A stretch of DNA of 64,000 nucleotides from Epinephelus fuscoguttatus (Eukaryota; Chordata; Actinopteri; Perciformes; Serranidae). The notes beneath the pieces were generated by a model that saw only the letters and a program-made list of their open reading frames with translations, had not been told where the DNA came from and made no database searches. Positions 1 through 12,107 of this stretch are shown here, one piece after another (position 1 is the first letter of the stretch; each line of letters begins with the position of its first letter). The stretch covers positions 33,504,322 to 33,568,321 of the forward strand of contig NC_064753.1 of NCBI RefSeq assembly GCF_011397635.1. The letters run 5' to 3'. A program made the position numbers and the translations under genes.

Positions 1-94
1 CTCTTCATGATTTTGTGTGGCCGCAGTATCCACAAACTGTCGTCGTAGCTAGCTGACTAGCTTGTTACTGTGTCACTACATCATGTCAGGTGCA

Positions 95-121
95 TGTGTG
101 TGTGTGTGTGTGTGTGTGTGG
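95..121. repeat. (GT)n microsatellite
   Basis: An uninterrupted run of about 13 GT dinucleotides in the intron upstream of the first visible rbms1 exon. Confidence 0.95.
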
Positions 122-200
122 ATGGAAAAAAAAGGAAATGACAGACAAAGACTGAAATGACTTTAGAGGCAACGGATTATATCCACAATATTATGGTAAA

Positions 201-515
201 TGGACCTGCACTTATATATTGTGTAGCGCCTTTCTCATCATCTGACCACCGGAAGCGCTTTTTACACTACGAGTCACATTCACCCATTCACACATACACT
301 TCACACACTGGTGGCCGAGAGGCTACCATACAGGGTGCCACCTGCTACTCAGTTTTTAACACACTCACACACAGATGGAACAGCCAAAATGAGTAATTTG
401 GGGTCCAGTATTTTGCTCAAGGATACTTTGACATGCAGACTGGAGGAGGCGGGGATTGTACCGCTGATCATCTGATTAGTGGTCGACCCCCTCTACCTCT
501 GAGCCACAGCCAGCC
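201..515. repeat. dispersed teleost repeat
   Basis: The segment runs from 'tgtagcgcctttctc' to 'ctgagccacagccag'. I recognise it as a very common fish interspersed sequence, with the internal landmarks 'gccgagaggctaccat' and 'tgctcaaggatacttt'. Its class is not clear from the sequence. The short open frame across it is incidental. Confidence 0.55.
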
Positions 516-1022
516 GAATTAGTCCATATTATTTGTATTTTTATGTGGATTTTTAAGGGGATATCAATATTTTGTCATTTCAAATATCGCTATTGTCATC
601 AATACCACTCTATCGTGACACCCCTAATTCCGATATTCAATTGTCTGTATAGTATGCCAGAGTTTGTTGAACCATTTCATGGAAAATTAACTCTTTAATG
701 ATCATTTGTACAACAAAAAAGACAATGCAAAATGAAAATTATTCCCATAAAAACCCATTAGAACTGAAAACATGATCATATGTTCGGATTATTGTTGCAT
801 ATTTGGTTCAGTTGATATGTAGTAGATAAGATTTCCACAGTAGGTGCAAACACAGGCAAAATATACAGAATTATGCAAAAACTGTACAAAGAGACAAAGA
901 CTTGGATTGGCACTCTACACACCACAGACTGGATTTCTTGTAACTTCATAGTAGATTAATTATTTAAAGCCTGTATATACAAATATGTAACTCCACATTC
1001 TTGTCAATCTCCCCACCTTCAG

Positions 1023-1072
1023 GGTGCAATGACTCTTACCTATGACCCCTCCTCAGCGGCTATACAGAATGG
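1023..1072 (+). CDS. rbms1: rbms1 coding exon (AMTLTYDPSS block)
   Basis: The exon lies between the acceptor 'ccttcag' and the donor GTAAGT and is 50 bp long, ending in phase 2. It encodes GAMTLTYDPSSAAIQNG, which matches the conserved stretch after the RRM region of RBMS1. Confidence 0.88.
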
Positions 1073-4000
1073 GTAAGTTACACAACAGGTCATGACACCA
1101 TTTAACTTTTAACTAGGGTCGTAATTCTCGAGCTTTATTTTGAAATACTGTACTGTGTTTCCTAGGTACTATCCTTCTCCGTATCCAGTGAGCAACAGGA
1201 TAATGACTGTGCAGCCTGCAATGTCTCCCTACATGTCTCCAGTCTCTGCTTACCAGGTACTGCTGAAAGATCATGGATATAAACATGTCCACCAGCCAGA
1301 CCTGAATAAAAATCATCGCTGTCTCTCTCTTCCTCTCTTCTTCCTCTTTATGTTGCAGTCAAGGTTATGGTGCGTACATGTGGGTTAGGGTGTATTTTTG
1401 CTGGTGTGTGGGTTGTACAGGTGCTATAGATGTAAGAATAGGTGCTAAAGCTGCCCTGGGCCACCACACAGTTTGGCAGCGCCGCGTGGCAGCTGATGAT
1501 TGTTTGAAACGTTTAGTGTTAGAAGAGCTCAGTCAAACAGAAATCATGTAATATGACAGTGATCTCAGTGGTTCACAGGAATGAAGTAGTCAAAAATAAA
1601 ACCTCCTCTGAGTCACGCTTTGTCTGAAATGGGTTATGGCTTACTGTTTTGTAATATTTCACTCAGAAGTTTTGATTCATTACTCTCTGTGCAACAGGAA
1701 CACTTCTGACAACAGGCAAGATCTGTTGCCTGACATACATTTGCACATCATGAATCAGAGGGGTCTTGGTTCTGAATAAAGCGCTTTACCAGAAATTCTT
1801 CAGATGAACACAACATGTTTGGGTCGTCCAGGCTTGTGAGAGTTGGAAATAAGTTCTAAATAAAACGCTCAGATGTTCTCTCTGTGCAGTTTGTCCAAAA
1901 GAAACAGCCTCACATTGGATGAAACACCTGCAAAGTCGATCATCGCCCTGGCACCTTAAGGGCTCTAGCACTATGAACACTTAGGATGAGCTGTCTTATG
2001 TGTGACTGAGGAGTTTTCACACTAATCCATAACTAGTACTGACATCTAAGAAAGACTCACCTTTTCAATCAAATGGCGGAGGCAGCTCCTCTCAGGTACT
2101 CATCCCCAGGTGGCCTATTCATTGGTAGTGTGAACACTGAAGTCTCCCAGTAAGATGATGGAGTAGGTGAAGCTTTTTCAAGGCCCCCAACTTGAACTCA
2201 CACATAATTAAGGTGCAAGCACCCAGGCATCAGTCAGGCTATATGTGGCAGTCACATCCAAGCAACGCTTTCACTGGGAGATGTTTTACCAGATCTCAGT
2301 CATGACTATGGAGAAGTTTGCTTCTAGACACAGTGCTGTATGAGAAGTGAGTCCGACTACATCCAGCAGTGTTTCCTACAGGATTTTCTGTGCAGTGTGC
2401 AGACCTTTGACCCTCTAGGTGGGTCCAGGGAAATGCTTCCCTGGAAGAAAATTAACATTTTTAAGCTAAATGCATCAATCTGATGTACTTTAAGAGCAAA
2501 ATTAAGACACTAGAATTGTGAAGATCTTTGTGCTCTTGTAAGCAATTTAATGATCAACACAATGGGTGTATTGATATAATTGGTGATGACAAAAAGTCAC
2601 ACCCATGAAGCATGGTGAACGAGATGGATTTTGATGTCAGAACTAAAGAGGGAGTGTTGTGGATGTTTTCTCATGATTTATGTTATCATGAGAAGTGTTA
2701 AAATATTTTTAGTTCATATTGAAACTGTGGCGGGCCGTCACAGTCTGTCACAGTTTACACTCCAGCTCCTCCCCCTCATTCCGGTGTACAATTTGTGCAG
2801 CCAGCATCCACAGCATCCTCCCTAGTCCTGCCTTTTGCTCAATGGGCATTGCAGTGTTAATTGTTCAGGAGGTTTTTGCCACGAGCCAAATTATCCGCAG
2901 AGGTCTCTTCCTCTCCAAAATGAATGGATTGAAATCAATTGACATCAATCAAAAATACCAATACCAAATTCTGTGTTTTTCCAAAATCCTGTAACAATGA
3001 GACTGCTAACTACAGGGGCTGTCACAAAGACACGAAAACTCAAATGGCCCTATCTAGAGCCAGAGGTTGGTTTGTCCGTTCTGGGCTACTGTAGAAACAT
3101 GGCAGTGTACCATGGCGACCTCTGTAGATGAGGACCTGCTCCCTATGTAGGCTTATTCTAAGGTAACAAAAACACAATGATTCTTATTTTCAGTTGATTA
3201 TACACTAAATAAAACATACTTAGATGTATTGCCAGAAATGCAATACAATATAATTTCTAAATTCTACATACTGGACCTTTAAGTGAGTGTTATTATTTTA
3301 CATGCCCACGCCCTGGATATGAAGAAGTTGATTTAACTCCTGATAAAACAGACATACCCTCAGATTTGTGGAGTTTAGGGGCCATTTTAATGGCTGATGT
3401 CATTGGGGCAGTTTAAAAGCTCCTTACACCACTTAACATACAGTGAGCAAGCAAACTCTGTTGGAAGGAGCATAAGAATTTGTCCAGATACCAGCGACAA
3501 CAACATTCAGCGAGCCTATTGAGCCCCGAGCGAGCCTACAAACAGCTCGATGTTCTGAAAATAGGTTGGAGGTGCACAAGACTTTGCCAAAATAGAGCCA
3601 GGGCGAGTGTATTTTCAAGCAAGTAACACATTGCTTAGCCTGTTCACTGATGCACGGAGCAGGTTAGGACATCTTCATTGGGGAAAAACTGAAACAATCT
3701 GTTTGCTTTTGTCCCATTCAGCCATACAAACACTCAAAACTGGTCCTAAAAAACTAAATGCTGTGGATATTTTTGGGACTGCCATAGTCAATTATGGTTC
3801 CTGATTAGAAATAGTCTTTAAAATGCATTGATTGATGTATGTGGTGTATGCTGTTGCAGTCCAAATGTTTATTTAAATTGTAAAGTTTGTTCATAACATA
3901 AAAGATTCATTCAAGACACGTCAATAACTCTCTTTCCATCTGTCTCTCCTTCTGCCTCTCCCTTCCTGTCTGACCCTCCATTAGGTACAGAGTCATTCCT

Positions 4001-7000
4001 GGGTGGCACATCAACCATATATCATGCAACACCCGGTAAGAGAACAACGGCATTTGCTTCTTTTTTTTTTTTTCTCATACACTCACAGACCACCTCCTTT
4101 TCTGTGTACAGGAAATGGGTGTGTGGCGCCGCTACAGAGTGTTACTTTAATCAAGTATGTGTTCTGCTGACACAATCAAACTAGCAACGTCAAAAACATC
4201 CCCAAATGCAGGAGGACGACAGAGCGGAGACGAGTTCTGGGAAATAGCCACTGTGTATTTACATGTTACAGGAGTGTATATGTGTGTTGGAGTGTGTATG
4301 AAAGAGAAATGGAACAACTAAAAAGACATTCAGCCACCCCCTCCTCCTCCCTCTCTCTGGATCCAGCAGGAAATGCCTGGAGCAGAGACAGTCTTGTGAC
4401 TCTTTGACTCTTCCAACAGATGGTTTCCAGTGGAACAAGTGTCTCTGCTGATCTGCTCCCTCCCCCACTTTTTACTAGGAAACGGTCTATTCCCTAAAGG
4501 CGTCGTGTTTAAAGGAATATACCACATCTGAAAACAGACTAGCGCTGGCAACGTCACACCTTTTTAGATATTTTCACAACTTAATGTAACCCAGGAGTGT
4601 GTAATACTTCATGTTTACCTCAGAGTAACAAATTATCACAGACATATTGCTGCAAATGTGTTATTTTAGTTTCTTTTCAAACCTCAAGCCATAAAACATA
4701 TATATCCCCAGCTAATCTTCCTGGTCTATCCCACATTCATGGGTTTTAAACAGTCACCAATGCCGTATTTATACTCAACTCACACGGCCTGGAGCTGTTG
4801 TTGGAGCCCATATGTGCTATTTTATCAGGTGTTTTATAAGAATTTGTTGTTTTTAGTTTGTAGAATCATGTGATATGTGTTAAAAACTCAGCTGCTTTGT
4901 GTTTACAGGCTGCTGTGATGTCTCCCTCTGTGGATCCCTCCATGTCACTGCACCCCTCGGCCATGATTACTCAGCAGATGGGCCAGCTGTCACTGGGAAA
5001 CACTGGAGCAGTGAGTGGAATTCTGGGATATCACACAGCATTGATGAGATTAAACCTGCATAGCGTAATAAATACAGAGTACTCACAAATATTAGGACAA
5101 AATGTTAGTTTCAGTCTAGGCAATCTGTAGTGTGACAGTGATTATATGCCCTGTGCTCTACTTGACACTTGACTTGTGAAAATGCCTGAACAGCGCCTCA
5201 CTAGGAAGATATTTAATTGGGATATTTCGCATGAACACCTACAGATTAGTGAGGTGAAAGCTTGTATTATTAATTCATTTTTTTTTTTTTCAAAACAGAT
5301 GACACTGTAATATTTATGATACTGAGTACACATAAATCTCATTTACAACTTGCATTAAAATGCGTCTGGTATCCAGACTGTATCTGATTTAGCCTGATTA
5401 TTTTTACGCCTGGTATTGAAATGTGTCTCCAGTGAGATCTGTTCTGATCTGATCGCCCCGCCCCCGCCTGTCTACAACTATGATAAGAATGTTTTTTTTT
5501 CAAACCTGTTCAATATTTTTTTAAAAATTGTAATTAGATAGGGTGCACGTCATGATATTCTCTGTGCTTTCAGAGACAGTACTGTCTTAAAATTGAAACA
5601 AATATTTAAAAAATCTTTGCTGCTCCGACCGATGAAAATACAATACAGATGAGGTTGTAGTGTTAGCATCAGGCCGACAGCTTCAGCGTCAATTTCCTGG
5701 CTGGTTTAGAACAGTTGCACGTGTTAAGGTATTTTCGCCCATGTAGTTGTTTGTGGATTGAAAATGCAATTGTATTTAAGACCCAGATGCAACAAACGGA
5801 CTTCAGAGAACTTGCAGCGACGAAGGCCCCCTGCTACGTTGCCTGACGTCAGCGTGTCTCAGCCAAAAAAGGTTGCACGTGAACACACCGCAGAGACTAC
5901 AGCCGACAGTCAACCAGTGCTTATGCTCTGTGCATGTGTGAGTGGAAATAACTCTCCACACCAGCAGAGGGTGGTAGTGTGTGTTCATCATTCAAAAACA
6001 GAAACAAGAAGACTGTTTGGACGCTAGTTAGCCAGTTAGCACATTAACAACACAATTCGGCATTGAAAGAACAAAGCATATTTTCCATGCACCAGTGAAT
6101 AACACAAACCAGCACGAAATGTTTCAAGATGGCAGTCTAGAGAGATTTCATTTACCGACTGGCTTTGCTGTCGCCAACGTCGATTCAACATGTTGACGAA
6201 GGCCAATGGCGTTGGGCACACTGCACCGATGAGCACAGTAGATGCTCAGCAACAGCCCAACTTTGACTGATGGCTGACTTGTTGGCTCTGTGTGTCAGGG
6301 CCTTTACACTTGTGTTCAGTGTGGTCACAATGCGTCGCCGAAAGCCTCTGGTGGTGGTTAGGCCAATGAGATCACAATCTCTCCTCAGTGCGTTTTGGCT
6401 GCATTTACACCTGTACTTTCATGTGGTCGAGCACTATGCGATTGCAATCCAATCATCCAAAACAAATTTTAATGCAAGGTTTAAACAGGGTCATTTTTAC
6501 TGATGAACGAAGAGAGACTGTCTGTTAAATTACAAAAATGTTTCAAAGATCAAAGATTTTCAAAGATCTTTGTGTGCACGGTTACATTCAGATAGATTTG
6601 CAATAGTTATAGAAACAGGCAGGTTTACTGGTCTCATTTAAGTGAAAAGATTTTGTTATGAGGTTTAGGTGAGACTGAAATTGAAGTACCCATAATGATT
6701 TCAGGGCTCTAGTTTTAAGTAAAATGTCTTTATTTCTTCCTTATTGTCCTTATTTACCTTTCATTTTCTCTTTTTTTTTTTTTTTTTTTAAGAGTACGGT
6801 AAACTTCAAACAAATTTTTACTCATTTGCATGTGAAACTAATCTGCTCTTACATCTCCCCCGAAGCCTCTCCAGGAATTTGTTATCTCTGTGTGCCTGGT
6901 GTAAACATGTGATTCTTTGTGTTGTATTTCTTTTTCATGTTTTCTCCTGTCTTATGTTTTATTTGAGGAGGGTTAGGAGGGTTTTTTTTTCAGGTCTGAC

Positions 7001-7412
7001 AAAATGTAATATGAGACTCAATCATTTAATTTTATTTCTCTTATCTTGCAGTATATTTCAGCCAACCCTGGTGTCCAGCAGGCTTACATGCCTCAGTATC
7101 CTCCCATGCAGGCAGCACCTGTAAGTTAATTGCATCTTTGTCTCATTTGACGCTTCATTAACCTTCTACCCGGTGTCTGCATGATATTACAACAGCCCAT
7201 GCCACTTCAGTCATCTCTTACCTTTACAGCCTTGAGTTGTTTTTGAAGTGTTCATCCTGTAAAACTATCAATTATCTCAGTGCAAACACAGTGAAGACAG
7301 TTATTATCACGCTCTGAATGAGAAAGCCTGTTTTGCTTTTCAGGAAAACGGCACACCGCAACAAGTGGATTCTTCCAACAACTCGTCTCCTTACAGTCAA
7401 CTCAGCAAGTAA
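1023..7412 (+). CDS. rbms1: RNA-binding motif single-stranded-interacting protein 1, C-terminal coding part (5'-partial gene)
   Basis: Six coding exons are visible: 1023-1072, 1166-1256, 3985-4035, 4909-5010, 7052-7120 and 7344-7412. All have AG/GT borders and phases that join without a shift, giving 143 residues and a TAA stop. RBMS proteins bind A/U-rich RNA and single-stranded DNA through two N-terminal RRMs. Those RRM exons lie upstream of this window, so only the Pro/Gln/Ser/Met-rich C-terminal tail is present. Diagnostic blocks shared with vertebrate RBMS1 are AMTLTYDPSS, YPSPYPVSNR, SPVSAYQ, a QQMGQLSLGNTG block and a terminal SPYSQLSK. RBMS2 and RBMS3 have similar tails, so the assignment to RBMS1 rests also on the itgb6 and pla2r1 neighbours downstream, which match human 2q24. 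Which teleost co-orthologue (a or b) it is cannot be told. Confidence 0.88.
1166..1256 (+). CDS. rbms1: rbms1 coding exon (YPSPYPVSNR...SAYQ)
   Basis: A 91-bp exon with acceptor TTTCCTAG and donor GTACTG. It completes a Gly codon from the previous exon and reads YYPSPYPVSNRIMTVQPAMS followed by a tyrosine- and serine-rich stretch ending SAYQ. It lies only 93 bp after the previous exon. Confidence 0.88.
2840..3282. repeat. GGACCTTTAA-family MITE, copy 1 (right end intact)
   Basis: The right terminus 'actggacctttaa' and the internal blocks 'gtttgtccgttctgggctac' and 'aggtaacaaaaacacaatg' recur in five other places in the window, near 13.0, 32.4-33.3, 39.6-40.8, 42.4-43.3 and 59.9-60.2 kb. The left terminus is not recognisable here, so the start is approximate. 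Confidence 0.65.
3985..4035 (+). CDS. rbms1: rbms1 coding exon (VQSHSW...QHP)
   Basis: A 51-bp, 17-codon exon in phase 0 on both sides, with acceptor 'ctccattag' and donor GTAAGA. It encodes VQSHSWVAHQPYIMQHP, the counterpart of the VQSPSWMQ...ILQHP exon in mammals. It is separated from the preceding exon by a 2.7-kb intron that holds MITE copy 1. Confidence 0.85.
4909..5010 (+). CDS. rbms1: rbms1 coding exon (AAVMSPS...LSLGNTGA)
   Basis: A 34-codon, phase-0 exon between 'gtttacag' and GTGAGT. It encodes a Met/Ser/Gln-rich stretch with MSLHPSAMITQQMGQLSLGN, close to MSLQPASM...QQMSHLSLGSTG of mammalian RBMS1. Confidence 0.88.
5785..6305. mobile_element. non-autonomous DNA element, copy A (relative of 7975-8700)
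   Basis: This segment shares ordered blocks with 7975-8700: a 'gttgca(c)gtgaa(c)acaccgc' block, a 'gccaatgg' block, and a right end near 'ctctgtgtgtcagggcctt'. It contains no transposase frame. The left border is inferred from the alignment by eye and is uncertain. Confidence 0.45.
7052..7120 (+). CDS. rbms1: rbms1 coding exon (YISANPGVQQAYMPQY)
   Basis: A 23-codon, phase-0 exon between 'ttatcttgcag' and GTAAGT. It encodes YISANPGVQQAYMPQYPPMQ, followed by AAP. It corresponds to the [20 protein letters not shown] region of mammals. Confidence 0.87.
7344..7412 (+). CDS. rbms1: rbms1 last coding exon and stop
   Basis: The exon starts after 'gcttttcag' and encodes ENGTPQQVDSSNNSSPYSQL, then SK and the stop TAA at 7410-7412. 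Human RBMS1 ends in a related SNDHSPY motif. A GTGTGT donor-like site follows at 7419, six bases after the stop, so the exon probably continues by splicing into a separate 3'UTR exon. Confidence 0.85.
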   Translation, partial: ENGTPQQVDSSNNSSPYSQLSK

Positions 7413-7974
7413 TCACAGGTGTGTGAGTCGTCTGACGTGAATGCCAGCAAACTGTTTATGTCAGCAGTTTTACTCCTGCATGGTAGTTATGTTAAAACCT
7501 AATACAAAGACACCAAAGGTTTATGTTATTAGTATTTGTTGTTAGTATTTGCTTTATAAATGGTTAGTTAATCAATAACTAAAGCTTTATAAATCAGTTA
7601 TAAGACATTAACGAAGAATTTAACAGTCTGTAAAAAGCCACAATTTATGAAATCTTTATACAGGGTGCCTGTGTAGGTCAAAGATAATGAGATCCTAATG
7701 TTGCTGTTCATATTAGTTCATTGTTTTTATGTCATTTTGTGCAGTGGGCTGGTTGCTTGGCCTGTGATATTGCTTGCAGCATTTCACTTGACACTGTGCT
7801 TCCTTTAGTCACAAGCAATTTCCCCTTCAACTCGAGGATGCAAAGGAAAGCAAGATAGCGTTTGCACGAAGCCCCCAAATCACTAAAATCACCCCTGAAA
7901 AACACACTCAACACACCACAACTCACAGTCAGACACACCTTTGCTGAGGTATTCATTTTCATATTGACATGTTA

Positions 7975-8700
7975 TGGTTCAGACACACCAAACCGACATC
8001 AGAGCTGGCGCCGATGAGAGCCGACTGTTGCATTGCCTCACATCGCATGTATATTGGCAAAAAAGTTGCACATGAATACACCGCAAAGACTTTAGCCAAC
8101 GGCCAACCAGCATTTGTGTTCTGCACCTGTATAAGAGGAAATAATTCTGCATTCAAATGTAACTCTTTAGCTCATGTTTGACATGGGAATTCGAGTACAT
8201 GAAGTCGTGAACTCGGAGCTCTCGGAAAATTCCACTTACGAGGTTGTGAATACCACAAGAGGGGGGCGTTTATATGGACTCTTCTTGTGAACACTGTGAA
8301 CACGACCCCATCTGAACGCATTATAACTCTCCACAGCAGATGCCAGTATTCTGCAATGTACATTCAAAAAGGGAAACCTGGAAGACCATCATGATGCTAG
8401 TTAGCTAGTTAGTTAGTTAACAAGTTTGTTTTGGTCTCACTCCCTCTGGACTTTTAGCCATTTGTTTACTTTCCTCATTTCCGTTTCTCTTCTTGTGCAC
8501 TGAGCTGAACTTCCAATCAGAGCGATTTCTTTCATTAACAGGCTCTGCCGTCTCTGACACCTATTCAACTTGCTGAATCAGCTGGAAGAAAAGCCAACAA
8601 GGGCCGACAAGGGCTGATAAGAGCCAATGGTGCAGGAAAATAGGGCGACAGACGCTCAATCATGGCCCAACATTGACATTGGCTTGGTGTGTCTAGGCCT
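7975..8700. mobile_element. non-autonomous DNA transposon with inverted termini, copy B
   Basis: The left end 'ggttcagacacaccaaaccg' is an imperfect inverse of the right end 'ggcttggtgtgtctaggcc' (both contain AGACACACCAA read inward). It spans about 726 bp with no transposase frame and is related to the segment at 5785-6305. Confidence 0.55.
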
Positions 8701-8744
8701 TTTGTCTCTTGCTTTGCCATAACCACAATGATTATAAAGAAGAG

Positions 8745-9575
8745 TGAGGAGTTCATTAGCTTAATGCTGATAAGACAGAGATATTGATCATAGGTAATGC
8801 ATAGATAGCGCTAACATTCAAATATCAAACAGTCTTTGTTTCTGTCCCACTCAGTAACTTCACATTGCAGCAATCTTGGTGTCATTTTTGATCAAACCCT
8901 CAGTTTGGACAAACATGTCAATTCAGTCCTTCAATCCGGCTTCCACCATCTCAGAAACATTCTCAGGATCAGATCATTACTGTCCAACAAACATCTGGAA
9001 AATGTTATTCATGCATTCATAACCAGTCGATTAGATTATTGTAATTCCTTGTTCTCTGGCATCAGTAAAAAATCCCTCTGGTGCCTCCAGCTCATCCGAA
9101 ACTCTGCTGCCAGGATCTTGACTCAGACTAGAAAACATGACCCCATCACACCAATCCTGGCTTCCATACACTGGTTATCTGTTGCCTTTAAAATTGATTT
9201 CAAGATTTTATTTACTTACAAAGCCCTGAGAGGCCTTGCTCCAAGATATATATAACAGATCTTTTATTGCCCTATGTTCCTTTTCAAATCCTGAGATCCT
9301 CAGATGCATCTTTTCTTGTTGTTCTGAGGTCTAGATTAATTCACAGAGGTGACAGTCTTTGCAGTGAGAGCTCCTTGACTTTGGAGTGACCTGCTTGAGG
9401 AGATCACGGCTTCAAACTCAGTGTCACTTTTCAAGTCATTACTGCCTTTGGGTGATTTTAATTGCTTCATTATTGCGTGTGTTTACTCTGTTACGTGCAT
9501 TCTATTTGTGCTGCTTTCATCTTGTTTTATTGCTTTGTCTTTTATTCGGTTTTGTAAAGCACTTTGTGAATGTAT
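8745..9575 (+). mobile_element. 5'-truncated L2-like LINE, C-terminal reverse transcriptase remnant
   Basis: The frame at 8836-9255 has the typical end of an L2/Maui reverse transcriptase: NLGVIFDQTLSLDKHV, then SRLDYCNSLFSGISKKSLWC, LQLIRNSAARILT and PRYI. Just upstream, 'ttaatgctgataagacagag' (LNADKTE) extends the similarity. Downstream the frame is broken, but 'cacttttcaagtcattactg' (LFKSLL) and 'tgtaaagcactttgtgaatg' mark the usual 3' end. It lies in the putative 3'UTR intron of rbms1 and is non-functional because it lacks the N-terminal half. Confidence 0.85.
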
Positions 9576-12018
9576 TTATTTCTCAGTGACAGTGTGTATT
9601 GTAATCATAACTTCAAACATGCTAGAATAAGCCAGGAGGCTAGTTTTCATCTGGCGTCCCTGGACGTGTGTGAATTTGGCAGCCTAAGATCACGAAACAA
9701 ATTCAACGAGACACACTCAACTCTCTGCAGAGCCCTGAAGCCCCACCCCTGCCGTGCACAGAACCGTGCTCGCTTGTTTATTCAAAGTTCAATACTGAAC
9801 ATGTCGTGTGTCCAAACTCTACCAACTTCAATATTGCACGTTCTTACATCCCCAAACACCCATCAGGTGTGAAGTAGATTGGACAAACAGTTCTAGAGAT
9901 ATGTGAAGGGACAGTCAGAGTCGTTGCTTTATACTTAAATGCTTCTGCTTTCTGTCTCTTTATTTTTCAGATAGATTCCCGCTCTGTGAGCCAGAGGGCA
10001 GGTGGGACTTTGCTGATGACATCACAGTGGTAACAGTCGCCGCCTTCTCTGATTGGACCAGATACGTGAACTTTTTTTGCACAGCCCAGTCGTTTGTGGT
10101 GGAAAATGAGGACAGTGTAAATGGACTCAAGCAGTTGGCTAATCACAGAAAAAAAAACAAGAATTATTTTTGTTAAGAAACAACATGCTCTTCTTTTTCT
10201 CTTTTTCAAGGATTCTCAAACAAATGCCAGAGGACCCCCTCCCCCTCCCCTCCACCTCACCTCCCCTCACCTCTCCTCCCCCAGTATGATGTGATATTAA
10301 AATGCATGAGATTGAGATAGTCCCCCCTCCCTCCGAGGTTTCTATGATTTTATAGTTCCTTTATTTGTGATATATGATAAAAAAAAACTTGCAAAACCCT
10401 GTTTGCACTGAAGTTTCAGAATATCTTCATTTTGGTTTTCAAAGTCGCCGCAGAATATCTCACAAAATCAATTAATGTTCAACTGCACTAGACAGCTGAT
10501 ACAGGTGACCATTTCATTAGGAAATTAATGAATTTATTATTGGAAACGGTGCCTTCCTTACGTCACATCAAACATTCTCCAACATTTTCTCATCAAACTT
10601 GATCAGGTGTCTTATTTCTATCTGACTGATCAAATATGTGTGTGTGAAATCATGGAGATTTCCATTGAGTGTTTCGCTATCTAGTCTTCTGGTAGCAATA
10701 AAGACAATGAGAGTCCCACGGCAATACTGAGAAAAAAGAACGGTGACAAACTCAGAGCAAGGTAACTCCTTACTTTCCCTCTATCCTTTTTTTTTTATCC
10801 TCAAGACATGACATGAAAAAAAAGAGCTGTACTTTTATGAAATTACAAGTTTTACACCCAATGGACATCTTTTAGGAGGGTTTTTTTTTCTCTTGTGGTC
10901 AGTTTGACCAGTGATCTACCTCATGGTTCTGCTGGAGTCTGCTGGTGTCATGGGGTTTGCAGGTAAAGCCCCCTTTGTTCAGCAGAGTGGACGAAGCAGA
11001 ACAAAAGCCACGCTCAGGAGCTGGCTAAATAGGACTTCTGCCCGTTTGTCTCCCACATGCAGCGTTTCTCTTCCTGATCTGCAAAGAAACATTGTGCTTT
11101 TGCTCCATCTTTATTTGTCATTGCTTCTGTTCTGGTGTTTCTTTTTCTCAACATGATGAGCGTCGTTCAGTTGTGAAGCTCCATTTTTGAGATTCAGAGT
11201 ACGAAAACTACTAGCTCCTCCTCGAAATAGTTGGTTTACAATGTGCTTGAAACAAATGAATGCAGGCTTAGTGCATTTATTTTGTACATTCTTCTGCCTT
11301 TGACATTCTAGACAGATCTTAGATGACTCACCACTTTCCCTTACCTTTTCTCTTTTTCCTTTTAAAAAGACTTAAAGTCTATCTTTGGTTACAACGCTAC
11401 TGTAAAGCTCTTCAAAAGCAGCGTTCGAGGATTAGCCTGATTTTGGCCTTTTGGTTATATAACAGCTTAATAGTGTACATGCCAGGCAATTTGGGTCTCA
11501 AGTCTTGCCTTGTGCAAAATAAATACAACAATCATATGTGAGGTACTTAAAAAAAACAGCAGTACTTCATTGGAATTTGGTGGTAATTGAAGTCACATGA
11601 CACTGACAGCATGTATTTTAAAGGTTGTAAGATTTGTAAATTATAAACATCCAGGGCCAAAAGTGAAAAATAAGTGAGTTTTATTCTTTGCTTTGCTTTT
11701 GTTTTTCTTTAAAAAGATGATTTCTGATGTAAGAAACTCTACACTACTATGAGATGAAAAAAAAAAATAGGGTCAAAGCTGTATGATCGCGGTGCTTCTC
11801 CCTGGTCGACAGTAATGTGGCAGTAAATGCTCACCTTCTGAAAATACAAGCAGTAACCTGCTTGCGTGTACTTTCCCATTCTGAACATTTGTTGCTCGAA
11901 AAATGTAAAAATGAAAGACAAAAAAATATCTTGTACATGTTATCCTCATTGCTTCCCCCGTCGCCTTCAACTGACTCTCAAACAAACTTCTCCTTACGCT
12001 CTCCTTTGAAAACATTGG

Positions 12019-12040
12019 AATAAAAACAGTGCTGAATAAA
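12019..12040 (+). terminator. rbms1: polyadenylation signals, probably rbms1
   Basis: AATAAA occurs at 12019-12024 and again at 12035-12040, at the end of the repeat-poor AT-rich tract. Recognisable repeats resume about 70 bp later, consistent with a transcript end near 12.05 kb. No cleavage evidence is available from sequence alone. Confidence 0.45.
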
Positions 12041-12107
12041 AGGCTCTTTCTCAGATACGACTCCTGTCTCTTTAATTGACTGGTCTGTTATGTGTGTCTA
12101 AGTTTAA

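Larger units (their letters stand above)
7413..12060 (+). other. rbms1: probable rbms1 3'UTR, including a 3'UTR intron
   Basis: After the stop, 'atcacag|gtgtgtgag' looks like a splice donor at 7419, and 'tttatttttcag|atagattcc' looks like an acceptor at 9970/9971. The intron so defined contains a DNA element and an L2 fragment. The stretch 9971-12060 is AT-rich and, unlike its surroundings, shows no dispersed repeat that I recognise. It ends in two AATAAA motifs. Together this suggests a long terminal 3'UTR exon of about 2.1 kb. It is inferred from signals only; a transcript would settle it. Confidence 0.5.

Noticed and set aside
8836..9255. 139-residue open frame as a host gene
   Set aside because: It reads as the C-terminal part of an L2-like reverse transcriptase, is 5'-truncated and is followed by the standard element tail.
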